Shown: positions 34,878 to 44,291, counted from the stretch's first letter. The stretch: 64,000 nt of DNA from Spiribacter curvatus (GCF_000485905.1 NC_022664.1:682001-746000), one strand, 5' to 3'. Translations and numbers: made by a program. Notes: generated by a model not told the origin, from the sequence alone.

Positions 34878-35688
34878 GCTTGTCTCCCGAACCGGTTCTT
34901 ATGGCGGGAATGGCGTAGGGGACCGCGGCCCGGTAGCGCTCGAAGCGCTCACCATAACGCTTGCTGAACCGTCGTTCCTTGAGGCGCGGTGCCAGTAAGC
35001 AGTATGCCGTATAACTGACGGCCAGAAGTAGCTGATCGGGAGTCCACACCGGCACTGTCCACAGCGTCAGGGCGAAGGCGACGTAGATCGGCTGCCGGAT
35101 GAGCCGAAAGAGTCCCTCTGTGGGCATGTCCGGGAAGCGCGGCGTGATCCTCGCCAGCAACGACATCCATCCCAGTGCTCCCGACTGGACCTCGAGACCG
35201 GCGTCGAAGGTGGCCTTCATCAGCAGTAGCCAGGACAGCCCGTAGACACCGCAGACTACCCAGAAAACCGCCCCTTCCGCCTGCCACCAGATGATTCCGG
35301 AAGGCGTCCACAGGGTGAAAAGAATCAGCAGCTGTATCGAGGCGATCAAGGCGAAGGTGGTGCTGGCCAGCTTGCCGCCATGCGGTCCCGGTACCAATCG
35401 TGACAGCCACCGCCCGCCACGCCGCGACAGCAGTAGCGAGTGGCCCAGCGGGAACTGGATGATCAGAAGCAGGTTCACCATCCAGGCCCAGGGCTGTGGG
35501 ACACGCCCGAGGCTCGCGCTCATGCCGTGAAACATGGCAATGATCATCGCGAGGACACCGGCGGTGAATAACAGGTGGGTCACTGCGCCAACGCCCAGAG
35601 CGAGCGAGATACGACCGGGTCCAGCAGGTGGACGCAGCGCCGCCTTGATTAGCTGCAACATTCCGGCGATACGCGGGTCCGAGAGCAT
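34867..35688 (-). CDS. ICMT/NnrU-like integral membrane methyltransferase
   Basis: This 273-residue membrane protein has about six helices. The isoprenylcysteine-methyltransferase/PEMT-type C-terminus FRLIRQPIYVAFALTLW (Arg-x-Pro-x-Tyr) ends in KERRFSKRYGERFERYRAAVP, which resembles the SAM-binding EE/Y-Y-x-x-VP end. FPLGHSLLLSRRG in the middle resembles NnrU/MddA-type proteins. The substrate could be a lipid or a thiol such as methanethiol. ATG 35688 has GTGGAG 7 nt upstream; the longer TTG frame lacks this. Confidence 0.75.
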   Translation of the reverse strand: MLSDPRIAGMLQLIKAALRPPAGPGRISLALGVGAVTHLLFTAGVLAMIIAMFHGMSASLGRVPQPWAWMVNLLLIIQFPLGHSLLLSRRGGRWLSRLVPGPHGGKLASTTFALIASIQLLILFTLWTPSGIIWWQAEGAVFWVVCGVYGLSWLLLMKATFDAGLEVQSGALGWMSLLARITPRFPDMPTEGLFRLIRQPIYVAFALTLWTVPVWTPDQLLLAVSYTAYCLLAPRLKERRFSKRYGERFERYRAAVPYAIPAIRTGSGDKHAE

Positions 35689-35817
35689 GCAAATACTCCA
35701 CAGCAGCAATTAGAATCCATCTTTTGACACGACCGGCGCGCGGAAAGATTCCGATGGGTGCAAAGCCGACGGACGATACAACGGCTGCCGGTTCACCGAC
35801 CTCAGAGACACGTACAA

Positions 35818-36387
35818 ATGACCGACGAATTGCACGAGTGGGCCCGATCCCTCGATACGCTGCGTGAGCAGGCATGGAAGCGTCTATCCCGCGGCGTGGC
35901 CGATCGCCGGGCGGCCGCCCGCCATCCAACGCTCGCGAGCGTCGATCGGCAGGGGATGCCGCGGGCGCGAACGGTCGTGCTGCGCGCCGCCGATCGGGAT
36001 CAGGCGAAGCTCAGAGTCTACACCGATCGCTATGCCGACAAGGTCGATGAACTGCAGGCGACGCCCCATGCCGGAATCCATGTGTGGGATCAGAGTGCTC
36101 ACCTGCAGATCCGACTACTGGCTGATGTCGCCGTGCAGGTCGGCACGGCCGTCGAGCCCGTCTGGGCGGAACTCTCTGAGCATGCGCGGAACTGCTACGG
36201 TTTCCAGCCAACATCCGGTGCCCCGATCGCGGACTCGCTCGGGTATGAACAGTGGCCTCAGCCATCGGCCTTTGCGGTGCTTGATATGACCATCCAGCAA
36301 ATGGACATTCTCCACCTGGGCAATCGTCACCGCCGCGGCTGGTTTGAGCGTCAGGATGAGTGGGTGGGGCGCTGGATCGTGCCCTGA
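35818..36387 (+). CDS. Pyridoxamine 5'-phosphate oxidase-like FMN-binding protein
   Basis: This 189-residue split-barrel flavoprotein has HPTLASVDRQGMPRARTVVLRAADRDQ and LRVYTDRYADKVDELQATPHAGIHVWD, corresponding to the FMN-binding PNPOx core. FAVLDMTIQQMDILHLGNRHRRGWFER is the C-terminal block. It lacks the PdxH C-terminal substrate motif, so a PdxH role is unlikely; related proteins are alr4036-type. Its last 37 nt overlap the convergent LOV/EAL gene. Confidence 0.83.
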   Translation: MTDELHEWARSLDTLREQAWKRLSRGVADRRAAARHPTLASVDRQGMPRARTVVLRAADRDQAKLRVYTDRYADKVDELQATPHAGIHVWDQSAHLQIRLLADVAVQVGTAVEPVWAELSEHARNCYGFQPTSGAPIADSLGYEQWPQPSAFAVLDMTIQQMDILHLGNRHRRGWFERQDEWVGRWIVP

Positions 36388-39188
36388 GGGCCAGCCAGCT
36401 GGATCTGCCACTGCGAGGCGGGCATTGGGCGGCTATAGTAAAAGCCCTGGCCGATCCAGCAGCCAAGACGCTGAAGCGCCTCGACGTGCTCAGCGGATTC
36501 CACGCCTTCGGCGACCACCTGCGCGCCGATCGCCTCGGCAATGGCATGAACCGCCTTCACGATCGCCTGTCCGTAGGCCCGGCCGCTCAACTGCCAGATA
36601 AAGCTCTTGTCGATCTTGATCTCGTCGAAGGGGTAATCGTTGAGATGACCGAGCGATGAATAGCCCATCCCGAAGTCATCGAGTGACAGCTTCACGCCCA
36701 TTCGATTGATGGCGTTCAGGTCGACCTTCAGCGCCTCGCAGTGCTCCTCGAAGACGCTTTCGGTGATTTCCAGTGTGAGCTGGTGGGGGGCGATGCCGAA
36801 ATCCGTCAGCGCGCGGCTGACAATGTCGGGGACCGAGCCGAGCTGGAACTGCACCAGCGAGATGTTGACGGAAATGGGTGCGACTGTCAGCCCGGCGTCC
36901 TGCCATTGCCGCATGTCCTGGCAGGCCTGGCGCAACACCCACTCACCCATCGGTGCGATGAGCTGACTCTGCTCGGCGAGCGGAATGAATGCCGCCGGTG
37001 GGAGGAGTCCCCGTTCGGGATGCTGCCAGCGCAGTAATGCCTCCGCTGACACCAGGCGACCATCGTTCATATCAACCTTGGGCTGATAGTAAAGCCGGAG
37101 GTCATTGCACTCGAGTGCCGAGCGTAGCTCACGGGTCGTCGTCACCACAGCACGTGTGTGCTGCTCGAGCGCGCGGGTATATTGCGTCCAGGTGACGGAG
37201 AGTCTTTGCTGGCTCCGTCGCAGCGCCAACTCGGCATTGTTCATCAGCGTCTCCGAATCGACGGTTTCCGTCGTGCCGACCCGGGCATAGCCGAACGCAA
37301 CGCCAATAAAGACCCGAAAGCCGCTGACCTCGAAGGGGGTATCGAAAAGCGCCGCCAGGCGCTGGCGCCAGCGTGCGGGTGTGTGCGCCCGGTCGACCGC
37401 CACAATGACCAGAAACTCGCCACCCGCCGGACGGGCTATCCGGTTGGCGTGGCCCACCGCGGCGGTCAGCCGTCGCCCCGCTTCCCGGAGGACCTCATCG
37501 CCGACTGCGAAGCCCTGCGCATTATTAATCTCGCGCAGACCGGAGATATCGATAGAGACAATCAGACTCGCTGGATGGAGGACACGCGCCTCACGGAGCT
37601 CATCGAGTTTCCAGGCAAAGCCGTCGCGCGAGAGCAGCCCGGTGACACGATCGGTGTAGGCGGCACGCTCGAGGGCCTGATGGGCGTCGTTGAGCTCGGT
37701 TTTATCAGTAATCGAGGCGATCACCCGCCGCTCGTGATCATCGCTGAAGGAATTGAGACCAATCTCGGCACTGAATTCGGTCCCGTCACGCCGAACGCCT
37801 TTGACCTCGCGGTTCATCCCCATCCGGCGTAGTGATGGCGATGCCATAAACCGATCCCGCAGCCGATGATGGCGATCGCGCACCGACAACGGCACCAGCG
37901 CATCAACCGACATGCCTTTGAGTGCCTCCACCGAGTAATCGAACAAGTGGGCCGCCTGCTCGTTGGCGTACTCGATGGTGCCATCACTGTTCACCATGAG
38001 CATGCCGGTCGGTGCATTCTGGATGACCCGGAAGAGGTTCTGTTCGGCCTGGCGCAGCGCTGTCACCTCCTGCGATACACCAAACCATTCCAGCAGCTGA
38101 CCCTCGTCACCCAACACGGGTGCGATGCGATCCTGGAACCAGCGCGGTGAGGTGGCGTTGGCTGGCAGCGGATAGGTCACCTCAAACGGTGTGACCGCCT
38201 CCAGGGCCTGCGCCCAGCGCTCACGAAAACGTTGTGCGGTGTAGGTTCCGAGAGCCGTCCGAATATCCGCCAGCGCCGGTCGCGTGTCACCCTTCGGTAA
38301 TCCGGCCAGTGAAAGCCATCGCCTGTCAATATCCCGAATGACGCCATCGGCGTCCATGTGCCAGATGTAACTAGCGACACTGTTGACCAGGCTCTCGTGA
38401 CGGCGCTTCTGCATGTCGAGCGACGCCAGCGCGGCCTGTTCACGACTAACGTCGGTCTGTATGCCAACGATATGGGAAATATGCCCATCAGCCGCTCGGA
38501 TGGGTCGCAATTTCAGCCGATTCTGGAATCCCTCCCCGTTGCGGCGGACGTTCTCGATGACCGTCGTACAGTCCACACCGCGTGCAAGCGCATGGCGGAT
38601 GGTCTGAACCGCGGCCTGATCGGTCGAGTGCCCCTGCATGAACCGACAGTTCCGGCCCAGCAGCTCGGCCCGGGAGTAGCCGGTCAATCGGGTGAACGCC
38701 TCGTTGACATAGATGAGCGGCGTATCCTCGAGGTTGGGATCGGCAATGGTGACCCCACATTCCACATCGGCGAGCGCGGCGGCAAGGAACGGCGGTTGCT
38801 GTCGCACCACCCGCTCCCTTGCCGTTTCTGTCGCGAGCGCGTGAGCCAGCGCCACGGCATGGTTGGTCTGCGCCGGATCACGCAGTACAAAGACAAGGAC
38901 CGCGGCCCCGTCACCATGCGCGGTACTGAGCGGCTCGATCCCGATCAGTGCGGCATCCGCGAAAGGACCTCCAGCGGGTGCAGGCAGCGTTCTGGGGTGG
39001 CCGTCGCGCAGCGTCTGGGCGACGGCCGGTAAGTCAAGGAGCGGCTGAGCCGGTGGTTGATCACAGAGGCAGTGGACGGGCAGCGGCTGGTCCTCGACCA
39101 CGACAGCGGTGCAGCTGACGTCGAACACCGCATGGAATGCCTCGGTGATATCACGGAGCAGTGCGTTGTATCGCCCTGCGATGGTCAT
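36351..39188 (-). CDS. LOV/PAS-PAS-PAS-GGDEF-EAL protein: blue-light-sensing c-di-GMP phosphodiesterase candidate
   Basis: This 945-residue protein is cytosolic with no TM helix seen. After an N-terminal region of about 130 residues comes a LOV-type PAS domain: NEAFTRLTGYSRAELLGRNCRFMQG places the flavin-adduct Cys at residue 181 in GRNCRFMQ. Two further PAS domains follow at about 265-375 and 385-500. The GGDEF domain is degenerate (AGGEF in place of GGDEF). The EAL domain is intact: SAEALLRW, ITESVFEE, LDDFGMGYSSLGHL, IKIDKSFI and VAEGVES. It would therefore degrade c-di-GMP, with light altering activity. Its 3' end overlaps the PNPOx-like gene by 37 nt. Confidence 0.9.
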   Translation of the reverse strand: MTIAGRYNALLRDITEAFHAVFDVSCTAVVVEDQPLPVHCLCDQPPAQPLLDLPAVAQTLRDGHPRTLPAPAGGPFADAALIGIEPLSTAHGDGAAVLVFVLRDPAQTNHAVALAHALATETARERVVRQQPPFLAAALADVECGVTIADPNLEDTPLIYVNEAFTRLTGYSRAELLGRNCRFMQGHSTDQAAVQTIRHALARGVDCTTVIENVRRNGEGFQNRLKLRPIRAADGHISHIVGIQTDVSREQAALASLDMQKRRHESLVNSVASYIWHMDADGVIRDIDRRWLSLAGLPKGDTRPALADIRTALGTYTAQRFRERWAQALEAVTPFEVTYPLPANATSPRWFQDRIAPVLGDEGQLLEWFGVSQEVTALRQAEQNLFRVIQNAPTGMLMVNSDGTIEYANEQAAHLFDYSVEALKGMSVDALVPLSVRDRHHRLRDRFMASPSLRRMGMNREVKGVRRDGTEFSAEIGLNSFSDDHERRVIASITDKTELNDAHQALERAAYTDRVTGLLSRDGFAWKLDELREARVLHPASLIVSIDISGLREINNAQGFAVGDEVLREAGRRLTAAVGHANRIARPAGGEFLVIVAVDRAHTPARWRQRLAALFDTPFEVSGFRVFIGVAFGYARVGTTETVDSETLMNNAELALRRSQQRLSVTWTQYTRALEQHTRAVVTTTRELRSALECNDLRLYYQPKVDMNDGRLVSAEALLRWQHPERGLLPPAAFIPLAEQSQLIAPMGEWVLRQACQDMRQWQDAGLTVAPISVNISLVQFQLGSVPDIVSRALTDFGIAPHQLTLEITESVFEEHCEALKVDLNAINRMGVKLSLDDFGMGYSSLGHLNDYPFDEIKIDKSFIWQLSGRAYGQAIVKAVHAIAEAIGAQVVAEGVESAEHVEALQRLGCWIGQGFYYSRPMPASQWQIQLAGPQGTIQRPTHSS

Positions 39189-39282
39189 TGCTCGGCTCCA
39201 GACCGGCGCGAAATCACTCTGCCCGCATCGGCATTACAGATTTTCATCGTAACATCCACGGATCCCCAGCCGAGTGCGCGCG

Positions 39283-39667
39283 TCATGGTCCCGGACGGAC
39301 CCGGCGGTCGGGAACAATGCCGGATTGATAGCGCTCAGCCTTGTTCACATACATCGCCTTGTCCGCATTCCTAATGGCGGTCTCGTAGTCCTCTTTCATT
39401 GAGCGCGTCGGTCAGTTCGGGCTTTTCCACCGTATCCACCGCGCACAGAGTGCCAAAGAGCGCTCCATTGGCATCGGTGACAGGCACACCGATATAGCGG
39501 TTGTCTTCGGACTGAAGGATGAGCCAGTCATCGCCCTCAACGCGGGTCATCAGCCAGGCGCCCATGGGGTAGAGCATGTTCAGGGCGTGAAGGACGGCGC
39601 GTGAGGCCGCATCGAAGTCCGTATAGGGCGTGAAATCCATGCTGAGTGGATTGGCTTGATCATCCAT
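39283..39667 (-). pseudogene. Remnant of a GAF-GGDEF diguanylate cyclase
   Basis: The first 98 codons encode a GAF-like start (PYTDFDAASRAVLHALNMLYPM, DDWLILQSEDNRY, then YIGVPVTDANGALFGTLCAVD). In intact relatives roughly 50 residues separate the two halves, suggesting an in-frame internal deletion. That frame stops at 39371. In an overlapping second frame the sequence continues as ETAIRNADKAMYVNKAE, the very end of a GGDEF domain, to a stop at 39283. So nearly the whole GGDEF domain is deleted and the junction is out of frame. It sits directly upstream of the LOV/EAL gene on the same strand. Confidence 0.75.
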
Positions 39668-39774
39668 TCGTGCGGCTCATCCAACACCTGTCGGCGACCG
39701 ATTGCACATCGTTGAAAATGGGTTTCAGAGGGAATGCCCGCGCCGGACAGCGCATGCTGGATACTCGCATGGAG

Positions 39775-39849
39775 TGGCTCCCCGGGACGGATTCGAACCG
39801 CCGACCAAGTGATTAACAGTCACTCGCTCTACCACTGAGCTACCGGGGA
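39775..39849 (-). tRNA. tRNA-Asn (anticodon GUU)
   Basis: The 75-nt gene reads on the minus strand from TCCCCGGTAGCTCAG at 39849. It has a 7-bp acceptor stem (TCCCCGG with CCGGGGA), D-arm AGCTCAGTGGTAGAGC, anticodon loop ACTGTTAAT with GTT, T-arm with GGTTCGAATCC, and an encoded CCA. All arms pair normally. It has its own promoter upstream. Confidence 0.97.
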
Positions 39850-39869
39850 ATTATCGTCGGAACGTGCGT

Positions 39870-39897
39870 AGTCTAGCGTTTTGCGCCGCGCCGTCAA
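39870..39897 (-). promoter_or_regulatory. Sigma-70-type promoter of tRNA-Asn
   Basis: On the minus strand TTGACG (39897-39892) and TAGACT (39875-39870) are 16 bp apart. The predicted start point lies about 13 nt before the tRNA 5' end. A GC-rich discriminator (ACGCACGTTCCG) suits stringent control. Confidence 0.7.
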
Positions 39898-39909
39898 CCG
39901 GCACGGCGC
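39888..39909 (-). terminator. Hairpin downstream of aspC overlapping the tRNA promoter -35
   Basis: GCGCCGT (39888-39894) pairs perfectly with ACGGCGC (39903-39909) around an 8-nt loop, 13 nt after the aspC stop on the minus strand. No true U-run follows. It may slow transcription from aspC into the tRNA gene, and it contains the TTGACG box. Confidence 0.4.
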
Positions 39910-39922
39910 CACGAATGCACCG

Positions 39923-41113
39923 CTAATCGCGCCCGAATACGCTCTCCAGTCGGTCCATGGCCTTTTGGAGATTCTCCATGCTTGTGGCGTAAGAGATGCG
40001 GGCGTGCCCCGACAGACCAAACGCGGTACCCGGCACAAGGGCAACGTTGGCCTCGGCGATGAGGTACTCGGCCAGGGCCGTATCGGTGTCGATGCCATCG
40101 ATAGCGGCCATTGCCTGGCTGACGTCGGGATAGGCATAGAAGGTGCCATCGCCGGCGATGCAGCTGACGCCCTTCATGGCGTTCAAGCGCTCGACAACAA
40201 AGTCATGCCGCTCGCGGAACGCCTTCACCATCGGAGCAATGACGCCCTGATCGCCGTTCAGTGCCGCCACCGACGCCGCCTGCGAGATTGAACTGGCGTT
40301 CGAGGTGCTCTGCGACTGGATCTTTTTCATCGCACCGATGACGTTGGCCGGTCCCGCCGCATAGCCGATTCGCCAACCGGTCATTGCATAGGCCTTGGAG
40401 ACGCCGTTGACCACCACCGTGCGCTCGGCAAGATCGGGGCAGACCATTGCGATATTGCTAAAGGCCTCATCGGTCCACAGGATCGGCTCATAGATATCAT
40501 CGCTGGCGATGAGTATATCCGGATGGCGCCGCAGAACCTCACCCAGTGCCTCGAACTCCGCGCGGGTGTAGGCAGTCCCAGTTGGGTTGGATGGGCTGTT
40601 GAGCACAACGATCCGCGTACGCTCGGTGATCGTGGCCTCAAGCTGCTCGGCACTGATCTTGAAGCGTTGCGACTGATCGGCCTCGACGATTCGTGGTACA
40701 GCGTCCGCGAGCAGGGCCATGTCCGGGTAAGACACCCAGTACGGAGCGGGGATCACGACCTCGTCGCCGTCGCCCAGGACGGCCATGAACAGGTTGTAGA
40801 GGCTCTGTTTGGCGCCCGATGACACGAGGATCTGGTTGGCCGCATAGTCGAGGCCGTTATCCCGCTCGAATTTGGTCTGGATGGCCTGTTTGAGCGCAGC
40901 GGTGCCATCAACGGGCGTATAGCGGGTCTGGCCGTCCTGGATCGCCTGGATCGCGGCGGCGCTGATATGCTCGGGGGTATCAAAATCCGGCTCGCCCGCC
41001 CCCAGTCCAATGATGTCGTGGCCGGCCGCGCGCATCTCAGCCGCCCGGGCGGTCACCGCCATGGTCGGGGAGGGTTGGACGCGCCCGACACGCTCAGAGA
41101 GTTCAATAGCCAA
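39923..41113 (-). CDS. aspC: Class I PLP aspartate aminotransferase (I-gamma type)
   Basis: This 396-residue fold type I aminotransferase resembles the thermophile/alphaproteobacterial AspAT-prephenate aminotransferase subgroup (I-gamma). LGAGEPDFDTPEHISAAA, YTPVDGTAALKQAI, NSPSNPTGTAY and the PLP Lys in VNGVSKAYAMTGWRIGYAAGP are clear, as is GHARISYATS with the substrate Arg. It interconverts aspartate and oxaloacetate and could supply the aromatic transamination missing from the gyrA-cmk block. Confidence 0.9.
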   Translation of the reverse strand: MAIELSERVGRVQPSPTMAVTARAAEMRAAGHDIIGLGAGEPDFDTPEHISAAAIQAIQDGQTRYTPVDGTAALKQAIQTKFERDNGLDYAANQILVSSGAKQSLYNLFMAVLGDGDEVVIPAPYWVSYPDMALLADAVPRIVEADQSQRFKISAEQLEATITERTRIVVLNSPSNPTGTAYTRAEFEALGEVLRRHPDILIASDDIYEPILWTDEAFSNIAMVCPDLAERTVVVNGVSKAYAMTGWRIGYAAGPANVIGAMKKIQSQSTSNASSISQAASVAALNGDQGVIAPMVKAFRERHDFVVERLNAMKGVSCIAGDGTFYAYPDVSQAMAAIDGIDTDTALAEYLIAEANVALVPGTAFGLSGHARISYATSMENLQKAMDRLESVFGRD

Positions 41114-41178
41114 GGATGGTCTCCGTTTCCACAGTTTGATCGAAATGATACGCCAAACATGACAGGGCCTGCATCGCT

Positions 41179-43212
41179 ATGACTGACCAGACACTGCGTT
41201 TCCAGCTCGAGAGTGACTTCGAGCCCGCCGGTGACCAGCCCACGGCCATCAAGACACTCGCCGGGAGCCTGCAGTCAGGGCATTCGCACCAGACACTGCT
41301 CGGCGTGACCGGATCAGGTAAGACATTCACGATGGCGAGCCTGATCGCAAAGGAGCAACGCCCCGCGGTGGTGCTGGCGCCGAACAAGACGCTCGCCGCC
41401 CAGCTCTACGGCGAGATGAAGGCATTCTTCCCCCATAACGCGGTCGAGTATTTCGTCTCCTACTACGATTACTACCAGCCCGAGGCCTATGTGCCGGCAT
41501 CGGATACCTTCATCGAGAAGGACGCCTCGGTGAATGAGCACATCGAGCAGATGCGGCTGTCAGCGACCAAGGCGATCATCGAGCGGCGCGATACCATCAT
41601 CGTTGCCTCGGTCTCGTCGATCTACGGGCTGGGTGATCCCAGCGCCTATCTGAAAATGGTGCTGCACCTGAAGGTGGGCGAACAGGTGGATCAACGCCAG
41701 ATCCTCCGGCGCCTGGCGCAGCTGCAGTACGCGCGTAACGACTACGATTTCTCGCGCGGCAACTATCGCGCCCGGGGTGATGTGATCGATATCTTCCCCG
41801 CGGAGTCCGAGGACGAGGCGGTGCGAGTCGAGCTTTTCGACGACGAGATCGAGAGCCTTGCCTGGTTCGATCCACTCACCGGCGAGGTCCTGCGCCGTGT
41901 CCAGCAGCTGACCGTCTATCCCAAGTCCCACTATGTGACGCCACGCGACACGGTTCTGAGCGCGGTGGAGAAGATTAAAGTCGAGCTCCAGGAGCGGCTC
42001 GAGCAGCTCCAGGGCGCCGGGCGGCTGCTGGAGGCCCAGCGGCTTGAACAGCGCACCCGGTTTGATCTGGAGATGATGCAGGAGCTTGGCTACTGCAACG
42101 GCATCGAGAACTACTCGCGCTATCTCTCCGGCCGGGGGCCGGGGCAGGCACCACCGTGCCTGTTCGACTACGTGCCCGATGATGCAATGCTGTTCATCGA
42201 CGAATCACATGTCACAGTCTCGCAGGTGGGCGGGATGTACCGCGGTGACCGCGCCCGCAAGGAGACGCTCGTCGAGTACGGCTTTCGTCTGCCGTCGGCG
42301 CTCGACAACCGGCCACTGAAGTTCGAGGAGTTCGACACCATCGCCCCGCAGCGGATCTACATTTCAGCGACACCCGGTCCGTATGAAAAGCAGCACTCCA
42401 GCGCCGTGGCCGAGCAGGTGGTGCGGCCGACCGGGCTGGTCGACCCACAGATCGAGGTCCGGCCGGCGGGGACGCAGGTGGACGATGTGCTCGGCGAGAT
42501 CAACGAACGCAGCCAGATCGGTGAGCGCGTACTGGTGACCACGCTCACCAAGCGTATGGCGGAGGACCTGACCGAGTACCTCTCCGAGAACGGCGTACGG
42601 GTGCGCTACCTGCACTCCGATATCGATACCGTGGAGCGCACCGAGATCATCCGTGACCTGCGGTTGGGGGCGTTCGATGTGCTGGTGGGCATCAACCTGC
42701 TCCGCGAGGGGCTGGACATCCCGGAGGTCTCCCTGGTGGCGATCCTGGATGCCGACAAGGAAGGCTTCCTGCGCGCTGAGCGCTCACTCATCCAGACCAT
42801 CGGCCGGGCCGCCCGGAACGTCAACGGCCGCGCCATTCTCTATGCCGATCAGATGACCGACTCAATGAGTAAGGCAATCAACGAGACCGAGCGCCGGCGC
42901 GAAAAACAGATCGCCTACAACGAGGAGCACGGGATTACGCCGCAGGGTATTCAAAAGGCCATCGCCGATGTCATGGAGCGGGGCGGCGCCAGTGCCCCTG
43001 ACACCGCCGAGCACTATGCCGAGGTGGCCGATGAGGCCAAGGCCTATGCCGACCTGACGACAGCCCAGGCGGTGAAGCGGATCAAGGAGCTCGAGCAGAA
43101 GATGCATCAGCACGCGCGCAACCTTGAGTTCGAGGAGGCCGGTAAACTGCGTGACGAGGTTAAACGGCTGCAGCGTCATGCGCTTGGGGAGCCCGATCGG
43201 GACAGTGCCTGA
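41179..43212 (+). CDS. uvrB: UvrABC system protein B
   Basis: This 677-residue excision-repair helicase has Walker [14 protein letters not shown], the beta-hairpin [21 protein letters not shown] that clamps the strand, DEXD-type [13 protein letters not shown]-terminal helicase blocks [26 protein letters not shown] and QTIGRAARN, and a terminal UVR domain ([26 protein letters not shown]) that binds UvrA/UvrC. I found no CTGT-N8-ACAG SOS box upstream. Its stop overlaps the start of the NadQ-like gene. Confidence 0.97.
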   Translation: MTDQTLRFQLESDFEPAGDQPTAIKTLAGSLQSGHSHQTLLGVTGSGKTFTMASLIAKEQRPAVVLAPNKTLAAQLYGEMKAFFPHNAVEYFVSYYDYYQPEAYVPASDTFIEKDASVNEHIEQMRLSATKAIIERRDTIIVASVSSIYGLGDPSAYLKMVLHLKVGEQVDQRQILRRLAQLQYARNDYDFSRGNYRARGDVIDIFPAESEDEAVRVELFDDEIESLAWFDPLTGEVLRRVQQLTVYPKSHYVTPRDTVLSAVEKIKVELQERLEQLQGAGRLLEAQRLEQRTRFDLEMMQELGYCNGIENYSRYLSGRGPGQAPPCLFDYVPDDAMLFIDESHVTVSQVGGMYRGDRARKETLVEYGFRLPSALDNRPLKFEEFDTIAPQRIYISATPGPYEKQHSSAVAEQVVRPTGLVDPQIEVRPAGTQVDDVLGEINERSQIGERVLVTTLTKRMAEDLTEYLSENGVRVRYLHSDIDTVERTEIIRDLRLGAFDVLVGINLLREGLDIPEVSLVAILDADKEGFLRAERSLIQTIGRAARNVNGRAILYADQMTDSMSKAINETERRREKQIAYNEEHGITPQGIQKAIADVMERGGASAPDTAEHYAEVADEAKAYADLTTAQAVKRIKELEQKMHQHARNLEFEEAGKLRDEVKRLQRHALGEPDRDSA

Positions 43213-44192
43213 TGGCGTTGAGTGAGGGGGCAAGCCCGGCAACCGTCGACCTGACCGCGGTGATCGTCGCCATGATCGATGGCGAGCCGCGTATCCTCAC
43301 CGTCCGGCCTGGCGCCGGCGAGCCGGATACATTGCCCTGCGGACCACTGCAGCCTGATCACCGCACCCTCCAGGCCGGACTGCGCAGCTGGGTCGCCCAC
43401 CAGACCGGGCTCCGGCTCGGCTACATGGAACAGCTCTATACCTTCGCCGATCGCGATCGGGCCAATAGCGAAGCCGCTGATGGCCCGGGTGTGCGCCCTG
43501 TCTCGGTCGCCTATCTCGCCCTGGTCAACGAGGTTGAGCATCAGCATCGAGCGGCCACCGCCTGGCAGCCCTGGTATCACTACCTGCCCTGGGAGGACTG
43601 GCGGACGCAACGCCCAGCGGTCGTTGACACCATCCTTGCCGGGCTGGCGCGCTGGGTCGAGGCGGCGCCCAGTGCGCAGAAACGCATGCGCCGCACCGAG
43701 CGTCTGCGGCTCGCCTTCGCGAGCGACGCCACCCCCTGGGACGAGGAACGATCGCTGGAGCGCTACGAACTGCTCTACAGCGCCCGGCTGCTCTCCGAGG
43801 CCTGGCATGACCAGGGGCTGGTGCCACCCGCCGATCTGGGCGGGCGCCCCGATCGTCCCATGGCGACCGATCACCGTCGCATCCTTGCGACGGCCGTCGG
43901 TCGGCTGCGTGGCAAGATTAAATACCGACCGCTGCTTTTCGAACTGATGCCGCCCACTTTCACGCTGCTGCAGCTCCAGCGCACGGCAGAGGCGCTATCC
44001 GGGGCGCGGCTGCATAAACAGAACTTCCGCCGACTGGTGAAACGCCAGCATCTGGTGGAAGAGACCGGCGAACATGAAACACAGACCGGCGGCCGCCCCG
44101 CCCGGTTGATGCGATTCCGTCCCGCGGTCACGCTGGAGCGGCCGGCGCCCGGTGTCGATATCAAGACCGGTGGACGCGTAGCTCGTCCCTGA
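43212..44192 (+). CDS. NadQ/NrtR-like transcriptional regulator of NAD synthesis (dead Nudix + winged helix)
   Basis: This 326-residue protein has an N-terminal Nudix-like domain (about residues 12-150). The Nudix box is destroyed: CGPLQPDHRTLQAGLRSWVAHQTGL lacks the REUxEE catalytic glutamates, as in NrtR-type sensors. A C-terminal winged helix (about 235-310) includes LFELMPPTFTLLQLQRTAEALSG, and KQNFRRLVKRQHLVEE is its recognition region. It stands immediately upstream of nadA with twin palindromes between. NadQ regulators described in Alphaproteobacteria share this architecture and nadABC context. It would sense an NAD metabolite and repress nadABC. Confidence 0.82.
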   Translation: MALSEGASPATVDLTAVIVAMIDGEPRILTVRPGAGEPDTLPCGPLQPDHRTLQAGLRSWVAHQTGLRLGYMEQLYTFADRDRANSEAADGPGVRPVSVAYLALVNEVEHQHRAATAWQPWYHYLPWEDWRTQRPAVVDTILAGLARWVEAAPSAQKRMRRTERLRLAFASDATPWDEERSLERYELLYSARLLSEAWHDQGLVPPADLGGRPDRPMATDHRRILATAVGRLRGKIKYRPLLFELMPPTFTLLQLQRTAEALSGARLHKQNFRRLVKRQHLVEETGEHETQTGGRPARLMRFRPAVTLERPAPGVDIKTGGRVARP

Positions 44193-44223
44193 TCAGACGG
44201 TCATATCGAAGCCTCAATCGGGC

Positions 44224-44253
44224 TTGATGAAACTTCTCTCCTGATCTTATGCT
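44224..44253 (+). promoter_or_regulatory. Candidate nadABC promoter
   Basis: TTGATG (44224-44229) and TATGCT (44248-44253) are 18 bp apart. The -10 box lies within the first palindromic operator, so a regulator bound there would exclude RNA polymerase. The assignment is from the sequence only; CAATAT at 44273 is an alternative -10. Confidence 0.4.
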
Positions 44254-44267
44254 CAAAGCGTGCATAA
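44249..44267 (+). promoter_or_regulatory. Palindromic operator 1 upstream of nadA
   Basis: ATGCTCAAAGCGTGCATAA, with outer arms TTATGC and GCATAA forming an inverted repeat. It matches operator 2 at 17 of 19 positions and overlaps the candidate -10 box. Confidence 0.75.
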
Positions 44268-44291
44268 CGGTGCAATATCGTCACGCCATTA

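Noticed and set aside
41114-41178. SOS (LexA) box upstream of uvrB
   Set aside because: I looked for CTGT-N8-ACAG and near variants and found none, so SOS control is not supported here.
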